Source: Eisenibacter elegans DSM 3317 | Lineage (GTDB): Bacteria; Bacteroidota; Bacteroidia; Cytophagales; Microscillaceae | Direction: 5' to 3' | Assembly: GCF_000430505.1 (NCBI RefSeq) | Contig: NZ_AUMD01000012.1 | Span: 124,001 to 188,000 of the forward strand | DNA length: 64,000 nucleotides | Shown: positions 24,571 through 33,779 of the stretch, piece after piece | Position numbering within the stretch: the stretch's first letter is position 1 | Layout of the letters: each line of letters opens with the position of its first letter | The notes under the pieces: model-generated | Told to the model about the DNA's origin: nothing | Database searches by the model: none | What the model saw: the letters and a program-made list of their open reading frames with translations, nothing else | Position numbers and translations under genes: made by a program

Positions 24571-26064
24571 GCATTTTACAACAAAGTTGCGTTTCTTTTC
24601 AACTTGGTATGCTACCTGTATTTTTTTTCCAACAAGTTGGTAGGTGGGCAAGGTTGTCAAATCCAGTGTTTCGGCATTGAGGATGGCCAAGGTGCGTTGC
24701 TTTTCGCCAATCCGCCCTAGGACGATGGCTTTTTCAGGCTGCCCATTGCGGTTAAACAAAAGGCTGTAAGCCTCTACTTGCATTTCGCCGGTATATTCAG
24801 CTTGGGCACTCATCCAGGCCGAGGCATCAATTTGGTTTTGAGCCTCGATGTCAGTTTGTGGGTCATAGTTTTCCCAGGCTTGTAGCCCGGGTTTTTTGCC
24901 ATACACCCCTATGGCGTGTTTGGTAACAAACCAACCCAATGCCGTAACCATCACCTGTTGGTGTGTGCCCTGTTGTAGTCGCTCTACGGCTGTGGCGATT
25001 GCGTGTAGGGAGTAGTTATTTCCCGGCCCTCCAAAATAGGCCAAGCTACCTGTGAGACTGAGCGGGCGTGGATCGTCTATCGTGAGTCCGATGGCTTTTA
25101 GGGCTATCTGCACGGCAGAGGGAAAACAACTATAAAGGTCAAAAGCATCGATGTCTTCGAGACGGCTTCCGGCTTGTTGGAGCGCCTGTTGGGCTGCATA
25201 GGCAATCGCCGGCGATTCAGCCAAATTGGGGCGTGCGCTTACCTCCCATACATCATTGGCTGCTGCTCCTCCTCTAAGATATACCCATTGAGCCTCATCA
25301 ATGCCTAGTTGGCGCGCCAGCCCTACCGTAGTCATTACCACAGCGGCGGCCTGGTCGGTATTGATATTGGCAGTGAGCCGTTTGGTATAGGGGTAGGCGA
25401 TGTAGCGGTTGTCGTCGCTAGGGCTGACAATCTGCTCAGGGCTATAGCGCTCCTGTGTCCAAGCATACGGATTTTGGGCGGCTACTTCTGAAAATCGGGC
25501 ATACAGCGCCCCTATTTTGGCGATATCATAGCCTGGTTCAGCCTCTAGTGCGGTCTCAAAAAGGGGATACATATTGGTAGGCAAATAGAGGTCGTAGCTG
25601 TTTTCTAGCTCTGTGGAGCCGAGCCGCTGTGAGCCGTTGATGTATTCGGGAGCGGCTTTGGCCGGCCAATCCAGCTTTAGCCCGCTGCGCATAGCCTTAG
25701 AATAGCCATACATAGCCTCTGCGCCTGTAATGAGCACAGCCTTGGCCTTGCCCTGAGCCAAGGCAAGGGCAGCTTGGTTGACCAGATACTGCGGGGTGTT
25801 GCCTCCTATTTCGGAGTATACAAAAGCGCTGGGCTGTAGTGCGAGCTGCTCGGCTAGGGCTCGGGGTGCATCTTTGTAGGTATACGAAAAAACATTGACT
25901 ACCTGAAGGCTGTCAATTTGCGAGCTGATGCTCTTGGGTAAGGTGTCTAAAGCCTGACGAGCGGCTTTTTCCATCAATGCTAAGGGATGTTGGGGCATTT
26001 CGCCTGTAGTGAAGCGCTGTACCAATTGGGCAGCCGCGACCAGAATGGGGGTGTTGTTATTCAT
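24568..26064 (-). CDS. Thiolase-like protein with extra C-terminal domain
   Basis: 498 residues. The thiolase fold is clear (VLITGAEAMYGYSKAMRSG, DAFDLYSCFPSAVQIALKAI, SLTGSLAYFGGPGNNYSLHA with the active-site His). A C-terminal region from about 410 has the additional beta domain of type-1 thiolase-like proteins (VEAYSLLFNRNGQPEKAIVL). The usual N-terminal nucleophilic Cys is not in place: the equivalent loop reads SEIGGNTPQYLVNQ. It therefore may not be a standard acetyl-CoA acetyltransferase. ATG at 26064; GTG/TTG extensions are rejected. It is flanked on both sides by MITE-like elements. Confidence 0.85.
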   Translation of the reverse strand: MNNNTPILVAAAQLVQRFTTGEMPQHPLALMEKAARQALDTLPKSISSQIDSLQVVNVFSYTYKDAPRALAEQLALQPSAFVYSEIGGNTPQYLVNQAALALAQGKAKAVLITGAEAMYGYSKAMRSGLKLDWPAKAAPEYINGSQRLGSTELENSYDLYLPTNMYPLFETALEAEPGYDIAKIGALYARFSEVAAQNPYAWTQERYSPEQIVSPSDDNRYIAYPYTKRLTANINTDQAAAVVMTTVGLARQLGIDEAQWVYLRGGAAANDVWEVSARPNLAESPAIAYAAQQALQQAGSRLEDIDAFDLYSCFPSAVQIALKAIGLTIDDPRPLSLTGSLAYFGGPGNNYSLHAIATAVERLQQGTHQQVMVTALGWFVTKHAIGVYGKKPGLQAWENYDPQTDIEAQNQIDASAWMSAQAEYTGEMQVEAYSLLFNRNGQPEKAIVLGRIGEKQRTLAILNAETLDLTTLPTYQLVGKKIQVAYQVEKKRNFVVKC

Positions 26065-26098
26065 AAGACCCAAAGTAGTGTTAGTTTACGTTGATGGG

Positions 26099-26106
26099 CA
26101 AAAATA
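26099..26106 (-). promoter_or_regulatory. Candidate -7 element for the thiolase-like gene
   Basis: TATTTTTG on the minus strand, 35 bp before the ATG at 26064; no clear -33 box. Confidence 0.35.
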
Positions 26107-26237
26107 ATAATTTCCTTGTTGTTTGGCTTATCAGGTTGGGTGAGTTAGCGGATCAACAACTTGTAATAATGCTCAAAAAACACGTTCTTGTGCAAAAATC
26201 ATAGGATTTATACACAGCCAGATTCGTGTATAAACCC

Positions 26238-26430
26238 TTAGAGTTTGTCTAAATTTTCAGCGCGGCACTCAAAACAGCTGATTTTTGTGCGGATACTAGG
26301 CAAAAAGCGCAGGCCTTATGTTCAGCCCACGATTTTAATCGTGGGAGGGCTACATCGAGCATTTTTAACGAAGTAGCAGCTAAAAAGCGGCGTTTTGGTG
26401 TCGATGAAGAGAATTTTAGACAAGCTCTTA
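26238..26430. repeat. MITE-like element, long copy
   Basis: 193 bp with imperfect inverted ends: TTAGAGTTTGTCTAAATTT on the left, and TAAGAGCTTGTCTAAAATT when the right end is read on the minus strand. Inside is a perfect hairpin CCCACGATT-TT-AATCGTGGG (26326-26345). No open frame is present. It fills half of the 26065-26456 gap and its left half matches the short element at 24467. Confidence 0.6.
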
Positions 26431-26456
26431 TACCTAACAATACTGCTAAACAAATT

Positions 26457-27665
26457 ATGAAGATTGGAATTATCCGCGAGGGCAAGGTTCCGCCCGACAG
26501 CCGTGTAGCCTTACTGCCCCATCATTGTCAACAACTACAATCGTACTACCCACAGTGTCAAATTGTGGTGCAGCCTTCTACTATTCGTTGTATCTCGGAT
26601 GAAGCCTATCAACAAGCAGGGGTTTTGTTACAAGAAGACCTGAGTGACTGTGAGGTGTTGTTTGGGGTCAAAGAAGTACCTATTCCGCAGCTATTACCCC
26701 AAAAGACCTATCTCTTTTTTTCGCATACCATTAAGGCACAAGCACACAACAGGGCTTTGCTACAGGCCATACTGCGGCAAGGGGTACGCCTGATTGATTA
26801 TGAATGCCTGACCGACGAATCAGGGCAACGGGTAGTTGCTTTTGGTCGTTTTGCGGGTATTGTAGGAGCTTATAATGCACTTTGGGCTTATGGCCAACGC
26901 AGCCGACGCTACCAACTTAGGCGCGCCCACGAATGTATCGATTATGCAGATCTCCAAACAGAGTACACCAAACTACGCCTACCTAATCTCAAAATAGCCC
27001 TCACCGGAGCAGGAAAAGTAGCCAATGGGGCTATCGAAGTATTGCGTGCAGCGGGTATTCGACAGGTGTCGGTGGCGGAGTATTGCGGGCAAACTTTCCA
27101 AGAGCCGGTGTTTGTACAATTGCGCTCTTCGGATTATTATCAACCCAAAAAACCGGGGCTGGGGGCTGATTTCTATACCCAGCCGCAGTTGTTTATGCCT
27201 GCTTTTGAGCGTTTTTGGTCACAGACTGACCTGCTGATCAGTGCGCATTTCTGGCATCCTCAAGCCGCCCCGCTTTTTAGTTGGACAGATACCCGCCGAG
27301 GGGACTTTCGCATCCGGCTTATTGCCGACATTACCTGTGATGTAGATGGTTCTATCCCTACTACCTTGCGTACTTCTAGCATTGCTGCCCCGCTATATGA
27401 CGTGGACTTGAGCACGGCTATGGAGGCAGCGCCTTGTAGCGATGACAAACACCTGACGGTCATGGCGATTGACAATCTCCCCAGCGAGTTGCCGCTCGAT
27501 GCTTCGGATATGTTTGGAACACAGCTGTGCCAACACGTCATGCCTGCCCTTATTCAAGAGCAAGATACGCCGATGCTGCGCCGCGCCACCATCGCTGCCC
27601 AAGGCCAACTCACGCCTGCTTTTGACTATTTACAGGCTTATGTTGATGGTTTTGAGACTGCATAA
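26457..27665 (+). CDS. Saccharopine-dehydrogenase-like NAD(P) oxidoreductase
   Basis: 402 residues with the AlaDH/PNT two-domain fold. The N-terminal domain starts KIGIIREGKVPPDSRVALLP and contains GVKEVP and FFSHTIKAQAHN (candidate substrate-contact Lys and His). The Rossmann domain has LTGAGKVANGAIEVLRAAGI. This arrangement is that of lysine-forming saccharopine dehydrogenases and their bacterial relatives. The true substrate here is unproven and no lysine-pathway gene is adjacent. ATG at 26457, just 26 bp after the MITE-like element. The DUF4846 gene follows 56 bp later with its own promoter-like sequence. Confidence 0.85.
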   Translation: MKIGIIREGKVPPDSRVALLPHHCQQLQSYYPQCQIVVQPSTIRCISDEAYQQAGVLLQEDLSDCEVLFGVKEVPIPQLLPQKTYLFFSHTIKAQAHNRALLQAILRQGVRLIDYECLTDESGQRVVAFGRFAGIVGAYNALWAYGQRSRRYQLRRAHECIDYADLQTEYTKLRLPNLKIALTGAGKVANGAIEVLRAAGIRQVSVAEYCGQTFQEPVFVQLRSSDYYQPKKPGLGADFYTQPQLFMPAFERFWSQTDLLISAHFWHPQAAPLFSWTDTRRGDFRIRLIADITCDVDGSIPTTLRTSSIAAPLYDVDLSTAMEAAPCSDDKHLTVMAIDNLPSELPLDASDMFGTQLCQHVMPALIQEQDTPMLRRATIAAQGQLTPAFDYLQAYVDGFETA

Positions 27666-27674
27666 GGCTGCGTC

Positions 27675-27705
27675 TTTACCGCCCCTGATTTTTTGGTTAT
27701 CTTTG
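27675..27705 (+). promoter_or_regulatory. Candidate promoter of the first DUF4846 gene
   Basis: TTTA (27675-27678), 19-bp spacer, TATCTTTG (27698-27705). The -7 element is perfect; the -33 has one mismatch. The start codon is only 17 bp further, giving a very short leader. Confidence 0.5.
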
Positions 27706-27721
27706 CCTCATACTTTGTAGA

Positions 27722-28648
27722 ATGAATGTTATGCGTGCAATTTTGAACCTTTTGTCAGGGGGGGTATGGTTTTGTTTATGGATTGGTTGGGCGGGGCAAG
27801 TGCCATTACAAGCACAGGCACTTGACGATAGCTCCTTGCCTGCTGTATGGCCTCAGTACAGCCCTGAGCCAGTGTTACCCGCTGTTCAAAAAAGCATCTG
27901 GGAGGCTTCCCAGATTGGCGAAATTCCTTTACCCGATGGGTTTGAACGGGTAGCCGTTGATGAGGCTAGTTTTGCACACTATCTGCGGCATTTCAGACTC
28001 AAGCCCGATACCACGATTTACCTCCACAATGGCCAACGCAAACCCGATCAAAGCTTTGGTTTTAGGGTCTTGGATATTGATGTGGGCAGTCAGAACTTGC
28101 AACAGTGTGCCGATGCTGTCATCCGTTTGCGCGCCGAATACCTCTATCAAAGCCAAGCACACGACCAGATTCGCTTCAACTTTACCAATGGCCAACCGGC
28201 CGTCTACCAACAATGGCGCGAAGGTTACCGTGCTTATGAGCAACGGGGACAAATTGTATGGCGTAAAGAGGTTGACTATGACGGCTCATATCCCAACTTT
28301 AGAAAATATTTGGACTTGGTTTTTTATTATGCCGGTACCTTCTCCTTAGAGCGTGAGCTGATAACAGTGCCGCTTGGTGCGCCACCACAAATAGGCGATG
28401 TACTCATTCGTGGCGGCTTTCCCGGGCACGCGATGCTCTTGGTTGATTTGGCCCAAAACCCCCAAACAGGGGAGTATATTTTCTTGCTAATGCAGAGTGC
28501 CCGCCCCGCACAGGATATGCACCTCGTGCGCAACCGAAACACCCCCACGCTCAGCCCTTGGTATAGCCTCACAGAGTTGAATCCAAAAATACAGATTGAA
28601 GAATGGACGTTTGACCGCAGTAACCTGAAGCGCTTTGCCGGGGAGTAG
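27722..28648 (+). CDS. DUF4846 secreted protein (first paralogue)
   Basis: 308 residues. The signal peptide is around 5-32 (AILNLLSGGVWFCLWIGWAG, then VPLQAQA). The mature protein matches DUF4846: IPLPDGFERV, YLHNGQRKPDQS, LQQCADAVIRLRAEYLY with Cys129, IGDVLIRGGFPGHAMLLVD with His236 and Asp242, and RPAQDMHLVRN. The order Cys then Gly-His-Ala resembles thiol hydrolases of the NlpC/P60 kind, but no activity is established. A paralogue lies at 59582-60565. ATG at 27722, with a second ATG at 27731. era follows 135 bp downstream. Confidence 0.82.
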   Translation: MNVMRAILNLLSGGVWFCLWIGWAGQVPLQAQALDDSSLPAVWPQYSPEPVLPAVQKSIWEASQIGEIPLPDGFERVAVDEASFAHYLRHFRLKPDTTIYLHNGQRKPDQSFGFRVLDIDVGSQNLQQCADAVIRLRAEYLYQSQAHDQIRFNFTNGQPAVYQQWREGYRAYEQRGQIVWRKEVDYDGSYPNFRKYLDLVFYYAGTFSLERELITVPLGAPPQIGDVLIRGGFPGHAMLLVDLAQNPQTGEYIFLLMQSARPAQDMHLVRNRNTPTLSPWYSLTELNPKIQIEEWTFDRSNLKRFAGE

Positions 28649-28783
28649 CTCCAAGAGGATGTTTTGAGGCGCTTGCCTGATAAATGTAGCCCTACTGTTG
28701 GCAATGCACTGATTTTCTGCGTAATTTGCCGCCCATTCTATCCGCTGTTGCCGCCTAGCAGCCTCGAACTGTCTCAATATCTT

Positions 28784-29698
28784 ATGGAATCACCGAACAC
28801 CGGAATGCCTATCGACGGCTTCCCTCCACACTATAAAGCAGGGTTTATCAGCATTGTGGGCAAGCCCAATGTAGGCAAATCTACCCTGATGAACCAGCTC
28901 GTTGGCGAGCGCCTTTCTATCATTACCCCCAAGGCCCAAACTACCCGCCATCGAATTATGGGCATTATCAGCGGAGATGAGTATCAGCTGGTATACTCTG
29001 ATACGCCGGGCATTATAGAACCCAAATACGCGCTCCACGAGTCGATGATGGAGTTTGTCAGTAGTGCTTTAGAAGATGCTGATGTGGTCTTGTTTGTGGT
29101 AGATCCTGAAGACAGCCCCGAGGGTAATGTGGTTGTCGAGCGCCTACAAGGCATCAGCACACCCATCTTGGTGTTGCTCAATAAGATAGATTTGCTCGAC
29201 CAAGAAAAGCTAGAAATCAAGGCCGCACAGTGGCAAGCCGCTTTTCCTAGTGCGCCGGTGTTGCCTTTATCTGCGCTCAATGGCTTCGGTACAGAAGTAG
29301 TGATGGGGCAAATATTGGCCCGCATCCCTGAGCACCCGCCGTTTTTCCCTCCTGATGAGTTGAGTGACAAAACCGAGCGCTTCTTTGCTTCTGAAATTAT
29401 TCGGGAGAAAATTTTTGAACTCTATCAACAAGAAATCCCCTACAGCTGCGAGGTAGTGGTAGCTGCTTTCAAAGAAGAGCCAGACATTATCCGCATCCAT
29501 AGCGAAATATGGGTAGAGCGCGACAGCCAAAAGGGAATCTTGATTGGCAAAAAAGGAGAAGCGCTCAAGCAGGTCGGTATCCGCGCACGCAAAAGCTTGG
29601 AAGCTTTTTTTGGCAAACAGATATTTCTGGAGCTATATGTGAAGGTAGAGCCAGACTGGCGGCGTAAGAAAACTACGCTGAAGCGTTTGGGCTACTAG
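28784..29698 (+). CDS. era: GTPase Era
   Basis: 304 residues. Era is a GTP-binding protein that binds the 3' end of 16S rRNA and helps small-subunit assembly. The G1 motif GKPNVGKS is at 26-33, followed by the switch region SIITPKAQTTRHRIMGI, DTPGI (G3), NKIDLL (G4), and a C-terminal KH domain (RDSQKGILIGKKGEALKQVG). Complete and conventional. ATG at 28784; an upstream extension to 28664 is rejected. Its last 26 bp overlap the 3' end of the convergent DUF1275 gene. Confidence 0.96.
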   Translation: MESPNTGMPIDGFPPHYKAGFISIVGKPNVGKSTLMNQLVGERLSIITPKAQTTRHRIMGIISGDEYQLVYSDTPGIIEPKYALHESMMEFVSSALEDADVVLFVVDPEDSPEGNVVVERLQGISTPILVLLNKIDLLDQEKLEIKAAQWQAAFPSAPVLPLSALNGFGTEVVMGQILARIPEHPPFFPPDELSDKTERFFASEIIREKIFELYQQEIPYSCEVVVAAFKEEPDIIRIHSEIWVERDSQKGILIGKKGEALKQVGIRARKSLEAFFGKQIFLELYVKVEPDWRRKKTTLKRLGY

Positions 29699-30488
29699 GG
29701 TTACTGTGGTCGGTATCGCTGGCAGAAGGGGCTTCGGGGGGCTTGATAATATCAAAGGGCAGCAGTTGCTGAGCCTTGTAGATGGGTGCTCGGAAATTGA
29801 TTACATCAAAGAGCAATGTCCCCAAAAGCACCATCAGCGGAAAGTAGTAGGCATTGTACAAAAACTTAGAAAACAAAAAAGCGCCCAAAATCCCGCCCGA
29901 TAAAAACCCGCCCACAATGCTAAACTGCAAGATGAGCTTGGAGCCAATGCTCTTGTCGCGGTGTACGAAGCGCTTGGCCAGATTGATTCCCATATCGGTG
30001 AACAACCCCGTCAAGTGTGTCGTACGTACGACTGCGCCCGAAAGCGTTGTAACCATGGCGTTCTGAAGCCCCATCGCAAAAAGCAGGCTTCCGGCTAGGA
30101 GCTGTACAATGGCGGGGCTATAATGGTTGTAGTGTAGGTAGCCTCCGTAGGTAGCTATAAATAATAAAATAGCCATTTCAATGACCAGAGAAGGGGTATG
30201 CGCATAACGTTGGTAGCGTTTACTCATTGCTTCGATGATGACAGTATTGGTAAATGCGCCCAACACAAACAAGAGCAACAACAAGATTTTCAGCTCTACC
30301 AACTCCCATTCTCTAGCCACCAAGTGGTTGGAGAGCAAGGCGGCGTGCCCGGTTACGTTGGTGGTCAGCTCTTGGAATGCAAACCAACTAGCAGAATTGA
30401 CAGCTCCGGCAGCCAACGACAGCAAGGACGCTAGGCTAAGATTGTGTGAAAGGCTACGGTCTTTTCCTCTGGAGTCAAATAATCCCAC
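29673..30488 (-). CDS. YoaK/DUF1275-family membrane protein
   Basis: 271 residues with about six membrane helices, fitting the YoaK (DUF1275) family: LLSLAAGAVNSASWFAFQEL near the start, TTNVTGHAALLS, then VTTLSGAVVRTTHLTGLFTD and NLAKRF. Function in bacteria is not established; the fold suggests transport. No suitable ATG exists; GTG at 30488 is used. The tail is Ser/Pro-rich. Its 3' end overlaps era on the opposite strand by 26 bp, so the two coding ends constrain each other. Confidence 0.82.
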   Translation of the reverse strand: MGLFDSRGKDRSLSHNLSLASLLSLAAGAVNSASWFAFQELTTNVTGHAALLSNHLVAREWELVELKILLLLLFVLGAFTNTVIIEAMSKRYQRYAHTPSLVIEMAILLFIATYGGYLHYNHYSPAIVQLLAGSLLFAMGLQNAMVTTLSGAVVRTTHLTGLFTDMGINLAKRFVHRDKSIGSKLILQFSIVGGFLSGGILGAFLFSKFLYNAYYFPLMVLLGTLLFDVINFRAPIYKAQQLLPFDIIKPPEAPSASDTDHSNPSSPNASA

Positions 30489-30623
30489 GGTGTTTGTCTA
30501 GTTTTATCGCCTAATCTTTGGCTTAATGGTGTGTGTGTTGTTATGAAAACCAAAACCATACCGTTTTGGCTCCCTACCCAATCCTAAACCCGCTAAAATA
30601 ATATAGTGAGCATCCTCCAATTA

Positions 30624-30660
30624 CAAAAATAGACGCTTACAGCAATGCTACAAGCGTCTA
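30624..30660 (-). terminator. Terminator of the sensor-kinase gene
   Basis: Read on the minus strand: TAGACGCTT, a loop with its own small pairing (AGCA/TGCT), AAGCGTCTA, then TTTTT. The 9-bp stem is perfect and the T-run follows directly. It lies 79 bp after the stop at 30740. Confidence 0.7.
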
Positions 30661-30739
30661 TGAAACCTAACTAATCAAAAACTTACAATTATGAAAACCT
30701 GATTTAAAAACTCGACAAGTCAGGAAAATGTTTGGGTGT

Positions 30740-33541
30740 TTAAACATTTTTTTTCCAATCCTCCAGTTCTACACATACTTGAGTGTAGATTTGGGCAATG
30801 GCTTCGAGTCTTTCGCTCAGAAAAGCAAGGTCTGGCGGGGTTTGGCGATAACCTTCTATTTCGCTGAGCAATTCGTTGGCTTGGTGTACCCCAATGGTAT
30901 GGAAAAGCGGGCGGGCCTTGTGTGCCTGCTTGCGGAGTTGCTCAAAGTGTTCTTGGCTCAGGCTCTGGCGCATTGCTTCAATGGCCTGTGGCGCATTTTC
31001 TATAAAAATACGGCTGATTTCCTCACACAGCTCTTGGCTTCCGTCAGTAAGGTCATTGAGATATTCAAAATCCACATATCGGACACTGCCTTGGCTTGGT
31101 GAAGCCACAAGCTCTTTCCCGTTGAGCCCCTGCGCATTGCCGGTCAGCGGCAGGTGAATGAGCGTATCTATCAGTTTGTTTTTGAGTTCTTCTACGTGAA
31201 AAGGTTTTTTGATAAAACCATTCATCCCTGATTGCAGGGCTCTGCGGACTGTTTCCTCGTCGGAGGCTGCTGACATGGCCAAGATAGAAGTAGTTTGGGG
31301 CAGCAGTTGCTCAGTACGAATTTGTTGGGCTACTTCGTATCCGTTCATTATCGGTAGTTGGATATCGAGCAACACCAAGTCATAAGCCTCTTGCTGGATG
31401 CTATCGGCTACGGCAGCGCCGGTATCGACCAAGTCGACCACTATCCCCCATTTGCTCAACAGTTTGTTGATGATTTTTTGGTTCATCACATTGTCTTCTG
31501 CAACCAAGATTCGTCTACCTTGGAGCACCTCGGGGTTGCGTTTTGGGGGTAGCTCTGCTTCTCCAGCCACACCGCCCGGGGCGATTTCAAAAGGCAATTT
31601 GACCGTAAACACGCTACCTATTCCTTCGCGGCTTTGGACGTGAATACTGCCGTTTTGGCGCTCTATCAGGGCTTTGGTAATGCCTAGGCCTAGCCCACTA
31701 CCGCCATAACGCTTAAAAATATCGGGTGAGGCTTGGGTGAAATAATCAAATATGCGGCTGATTTTATCTTCGGGAATACCAATGCCGGTGTCTGCTATTT
31801 TGAACACTACTTCAGCTTGGGTATCAGTTTTGGAATCAAGGCGGACATCGACCTTGACGTGTCCGTCTTTGGTAAATTTGAGTGCATTGCCAATCAGGTT
31901 GAACAAAATCTGAATCAGCCTAGCCGAGTCGCCCACGAGATGATGCGGCACTTGTGGGTCTATCTGAATCAGTAGGTCATTGCGGTTTTCGCGGGCTTTG
32001 AGCATAAAGCCGTGTTTGAGGCGCTTGAAGAGGTGTGGCAAATCAAATACTACTTGCGAAAACTTGAACTTACCCGAGTCAAGACTGCTGAAGTCAAGCA
32101 AATCTTGGATAAGCGTTACCAAGTTGTTGGCCGAAAAGAGAATAGACTGTAAAAACTCTACGTGTTCGGGGTTTTGTTCTTCGGAGAGCATCAACTCTGT
32201 CAGCCCCATAATGGCTTGAAGAGGCGTGCGTATTTCATGCCCCACAATAGAGATAAAGCGCTCTTTTTCGGCGATAGATTCTTCGATGGTCTGTTTGGCA
32301 CGCCGTAGCTCATACTCTACTGTACGTCGGCTGGTGATGTCTCGGGCCAACATTTGAAAATAAGGCTGCTTGTCGGCATCATAGGTGAGGTGGGCGCTTT
32401 GGCCTAGCCATACAGTCCGGCGCTTTTCTTTGTGATAAAAGGGCAACTCTATGTAGGTATTGCTGCGGCCTTGTTGGAGTTGCTCTTTATAAAATCCTTG
32501 GATAAAAAGCAGGTAATCTTCGCGCAAGAGCGTAAAGATATTCTCTACCCCGAGAAACTCCTCTTCTTGGTAGCCGAGTATTTTCTGAATAGCCGGATTG
32601 GTATAGGTACAGCGTCCTTGTACATCTACTTTGTAGATAAGGTCGCTGGCATTTTCGACCAACAGGCGGTAGCGCTCTTCGTTTTGGCGTAGTTGCTCTA
32701 GGGTGTGCTCTTGCTCGGTAATGTCCCAAAAAGTAACTAGGTTTACGAGCGCATCGCCGTAGCGATAGGGTCGTAGGCTGGCCTCAACATATTTTTTGGC
32801 AGCGCCTCCGTGTTTGATTTCGAGGGCGATATACTTTTGATTGTCTTTCCGGTAGATGCGGCGTTGGCGTTGAGCGGTTTTGGGGCTGATAAGTTGGCCT
32901 ATAGGGCGTGTCACCAGGGCATCCTTGCTGTAGCCAGTGATATGTTCGGCGGCTTGATTGAGGGTCAAGATTTTCCCTTGTTGGTCGTAGAGCAGGATAC
33001 CTTCTTGAGCAATCTCAAAAAGGTCTTGAGCGGCCTCGTATGTTTGTTCGGGGGCGATGCTCAGCCCTAGGGTATAGCCGATAATCTGTAGATAAGTGAT
33101 GGAAGTGTCTTTGGATACATAGATAGGGCTACATTCCCAGCGGCGCACGCGATTGTCGGGCAGGGTTTCGAGCCATACCAATGTGCCTTTGTGGCGGCGC
33201 ATCCAGCGGGGGAGCAGTCGTGCTCCTTTGCGCCAAAGAGGGTTGGCTGCTAGGCGCGCCAAGGGTTTGCCCTCCCAAGCTTCGGCAGGCTGCCCCAGAT
33301 AGCCGGCCAAGGCGCTATTTAGCCCCAACACAAGCCCTTGCTCGCTGAGTAAGGCCCAGCAGGTATCCTCAGCCACACTTGACTGTGCCAAGAGCTCATA
33401 CACACCTTGCCACCACACCTCAGCGCTAGGAGCGCTCTCTAGTGGTTGGGCAACCAAATAGCGCTCCATAGTGTTGGCAAGCTGGCGTGTTTGCTGCTTG
33501 GTTTTTTCCAAGTAAAAAGGGCTAAACCGGCTATCTGTCAT
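30740..33541 (-). CDS. Hybrid sensor histidine kinase, PAS-rich, with receiver and HPt
   Basis: 933 residues, no membrane segment. Order: three PAS-like domains (about 55-160, 165-275 and 285-405), a HisKA dimerisation domain with phospho-acceptor His435 (VGHEIRTPLQAI), and an ATPase domain with N-box Asn552 (GNALKFTKDG), DTGIGIPED and GGSGLGLGI. These are followed by a receiver with Asp726 (LVLLDIQLPIMNG) and a C-terminal HPt domain with His874 (KQAHKARPLFHTIG). A full phosphorelay is thus in one cytoplasmic protein. The output regulator is not in the window. It diverges from the TetR gene. Confidence 0.92.
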   Translation of the reverse strand: MTDSRFSPFYLEKTKQQTRQLANTMERYLVAQPLESAPSAEVWWQGVYELLAQSSVAEDTCWALLSEQGLVLGLNSALAGYLGQPAEAWEGKPLARLAANPLWRKGARLLPRWMRRHKGTLVWLETLPDNRVRRWECSPIYVSKDTSITYLQIIGYTLGLSIAPEQTYEAAQDLFEIAQEGILLYDQQGKILTLNQAAEHITGYSKDALVTRPIGQLISPKTAQRQRRIYRKDNQKYIALEIKHGGAAKKYVEASLRPYRYGDALVNLVTFWDITEQEHTLEQLRQNEERYRLLVENASDLIYKVDVQGRCTYTNPAIQKILGYQEEEFLGVENIFTLLREDYLLFIQGFYKEQLQQGRSNTYIELPFYHKEKRRTVWLGQSAHLTYDADKQPYFQMLARDITSRRTVEYELRRAKQTIEESIAEKERFISIVGHEIRTPLQAIMGLTELMLSEEQNPEHVEFLQSILFSANNLVTLIQDLLDFSSLDSGKFKFSQVVFDLPHLFKRLKHGFMLKARENRNDLLIQIDPQVPHHLVGDSARLIQILFNLIGNALKFTKDGHVKVDVRLDSKTDTQAEVVFKIADTGIGIPEDKISRIFDYFTQASPDIFKRYGGSGLGLGITKALIERQNGSIHVQSREGIGSVFTVKLPFEIAPGGVAGEAELPPKRNPEVLQGRRILVAEDNVMNQKIINKLLSKWGIVVDLVDTGAAVADSIQQEAYDLVLLDIQLPIMNGYEVAQQIRTEQLLPQTTSILAMSAASDEETVRRALQSGMNGFIKKPFHVEELKNKLIDTLIHLPLTGNAQGLNGKELVASPSQGSVRYVDFEYLNDLTDGSQELCEEISRIFIENAPQAIEAMRQSLSQEHFEQLRKQAHKARPLFHTIGVHQANELLSEIEGYRQTPPDLAFLSERLEAIAQIYTQVCVELEDWKKNV

Positions 33542-33645
33542 AGGAATTATCCAAACTCATCTAATAATTTTTCTAAGCGCAAAGGGTGTTAATTTTTTTT
33601 AACAGAAACTTGAAAACATTTTTTAGTTTCCCTAGTTCCTTTTGA

Positions 33646-33653
33646 TATCTTTG
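33646..33653 (+). promoter_or_regulatory. Candidate -7 element for the efflux operon
   Basis: TATCTTTG matches TAnnTTTG; a weak TTAG sits at the -33 distance. It is 127 bp before the TetR start, in the 238-bp gap shared with the divergent kinase gene. Confidence 0.45.
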
Positions 33654-33779
33654 TGCGTTCTTATCGCAAATGTGTGTGAAACCACTTGTTTGTTCTTAGC
33701 AAAGATTGTACGTAAAACGCAAAATATAGTAGATAGTTTTAGGGGAAAGTAGCTCTGTTGGGCTATCAAAACCGTTGCT

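Noticed and set aside
30624-30631. TATTTTTG on the minus strand as a promoter of the gene ending near 29673
   Set aside because: The T-run belongs to a terminator hairpin of the sensor-kinase gene and is 136 bp from the DUF1275 start.
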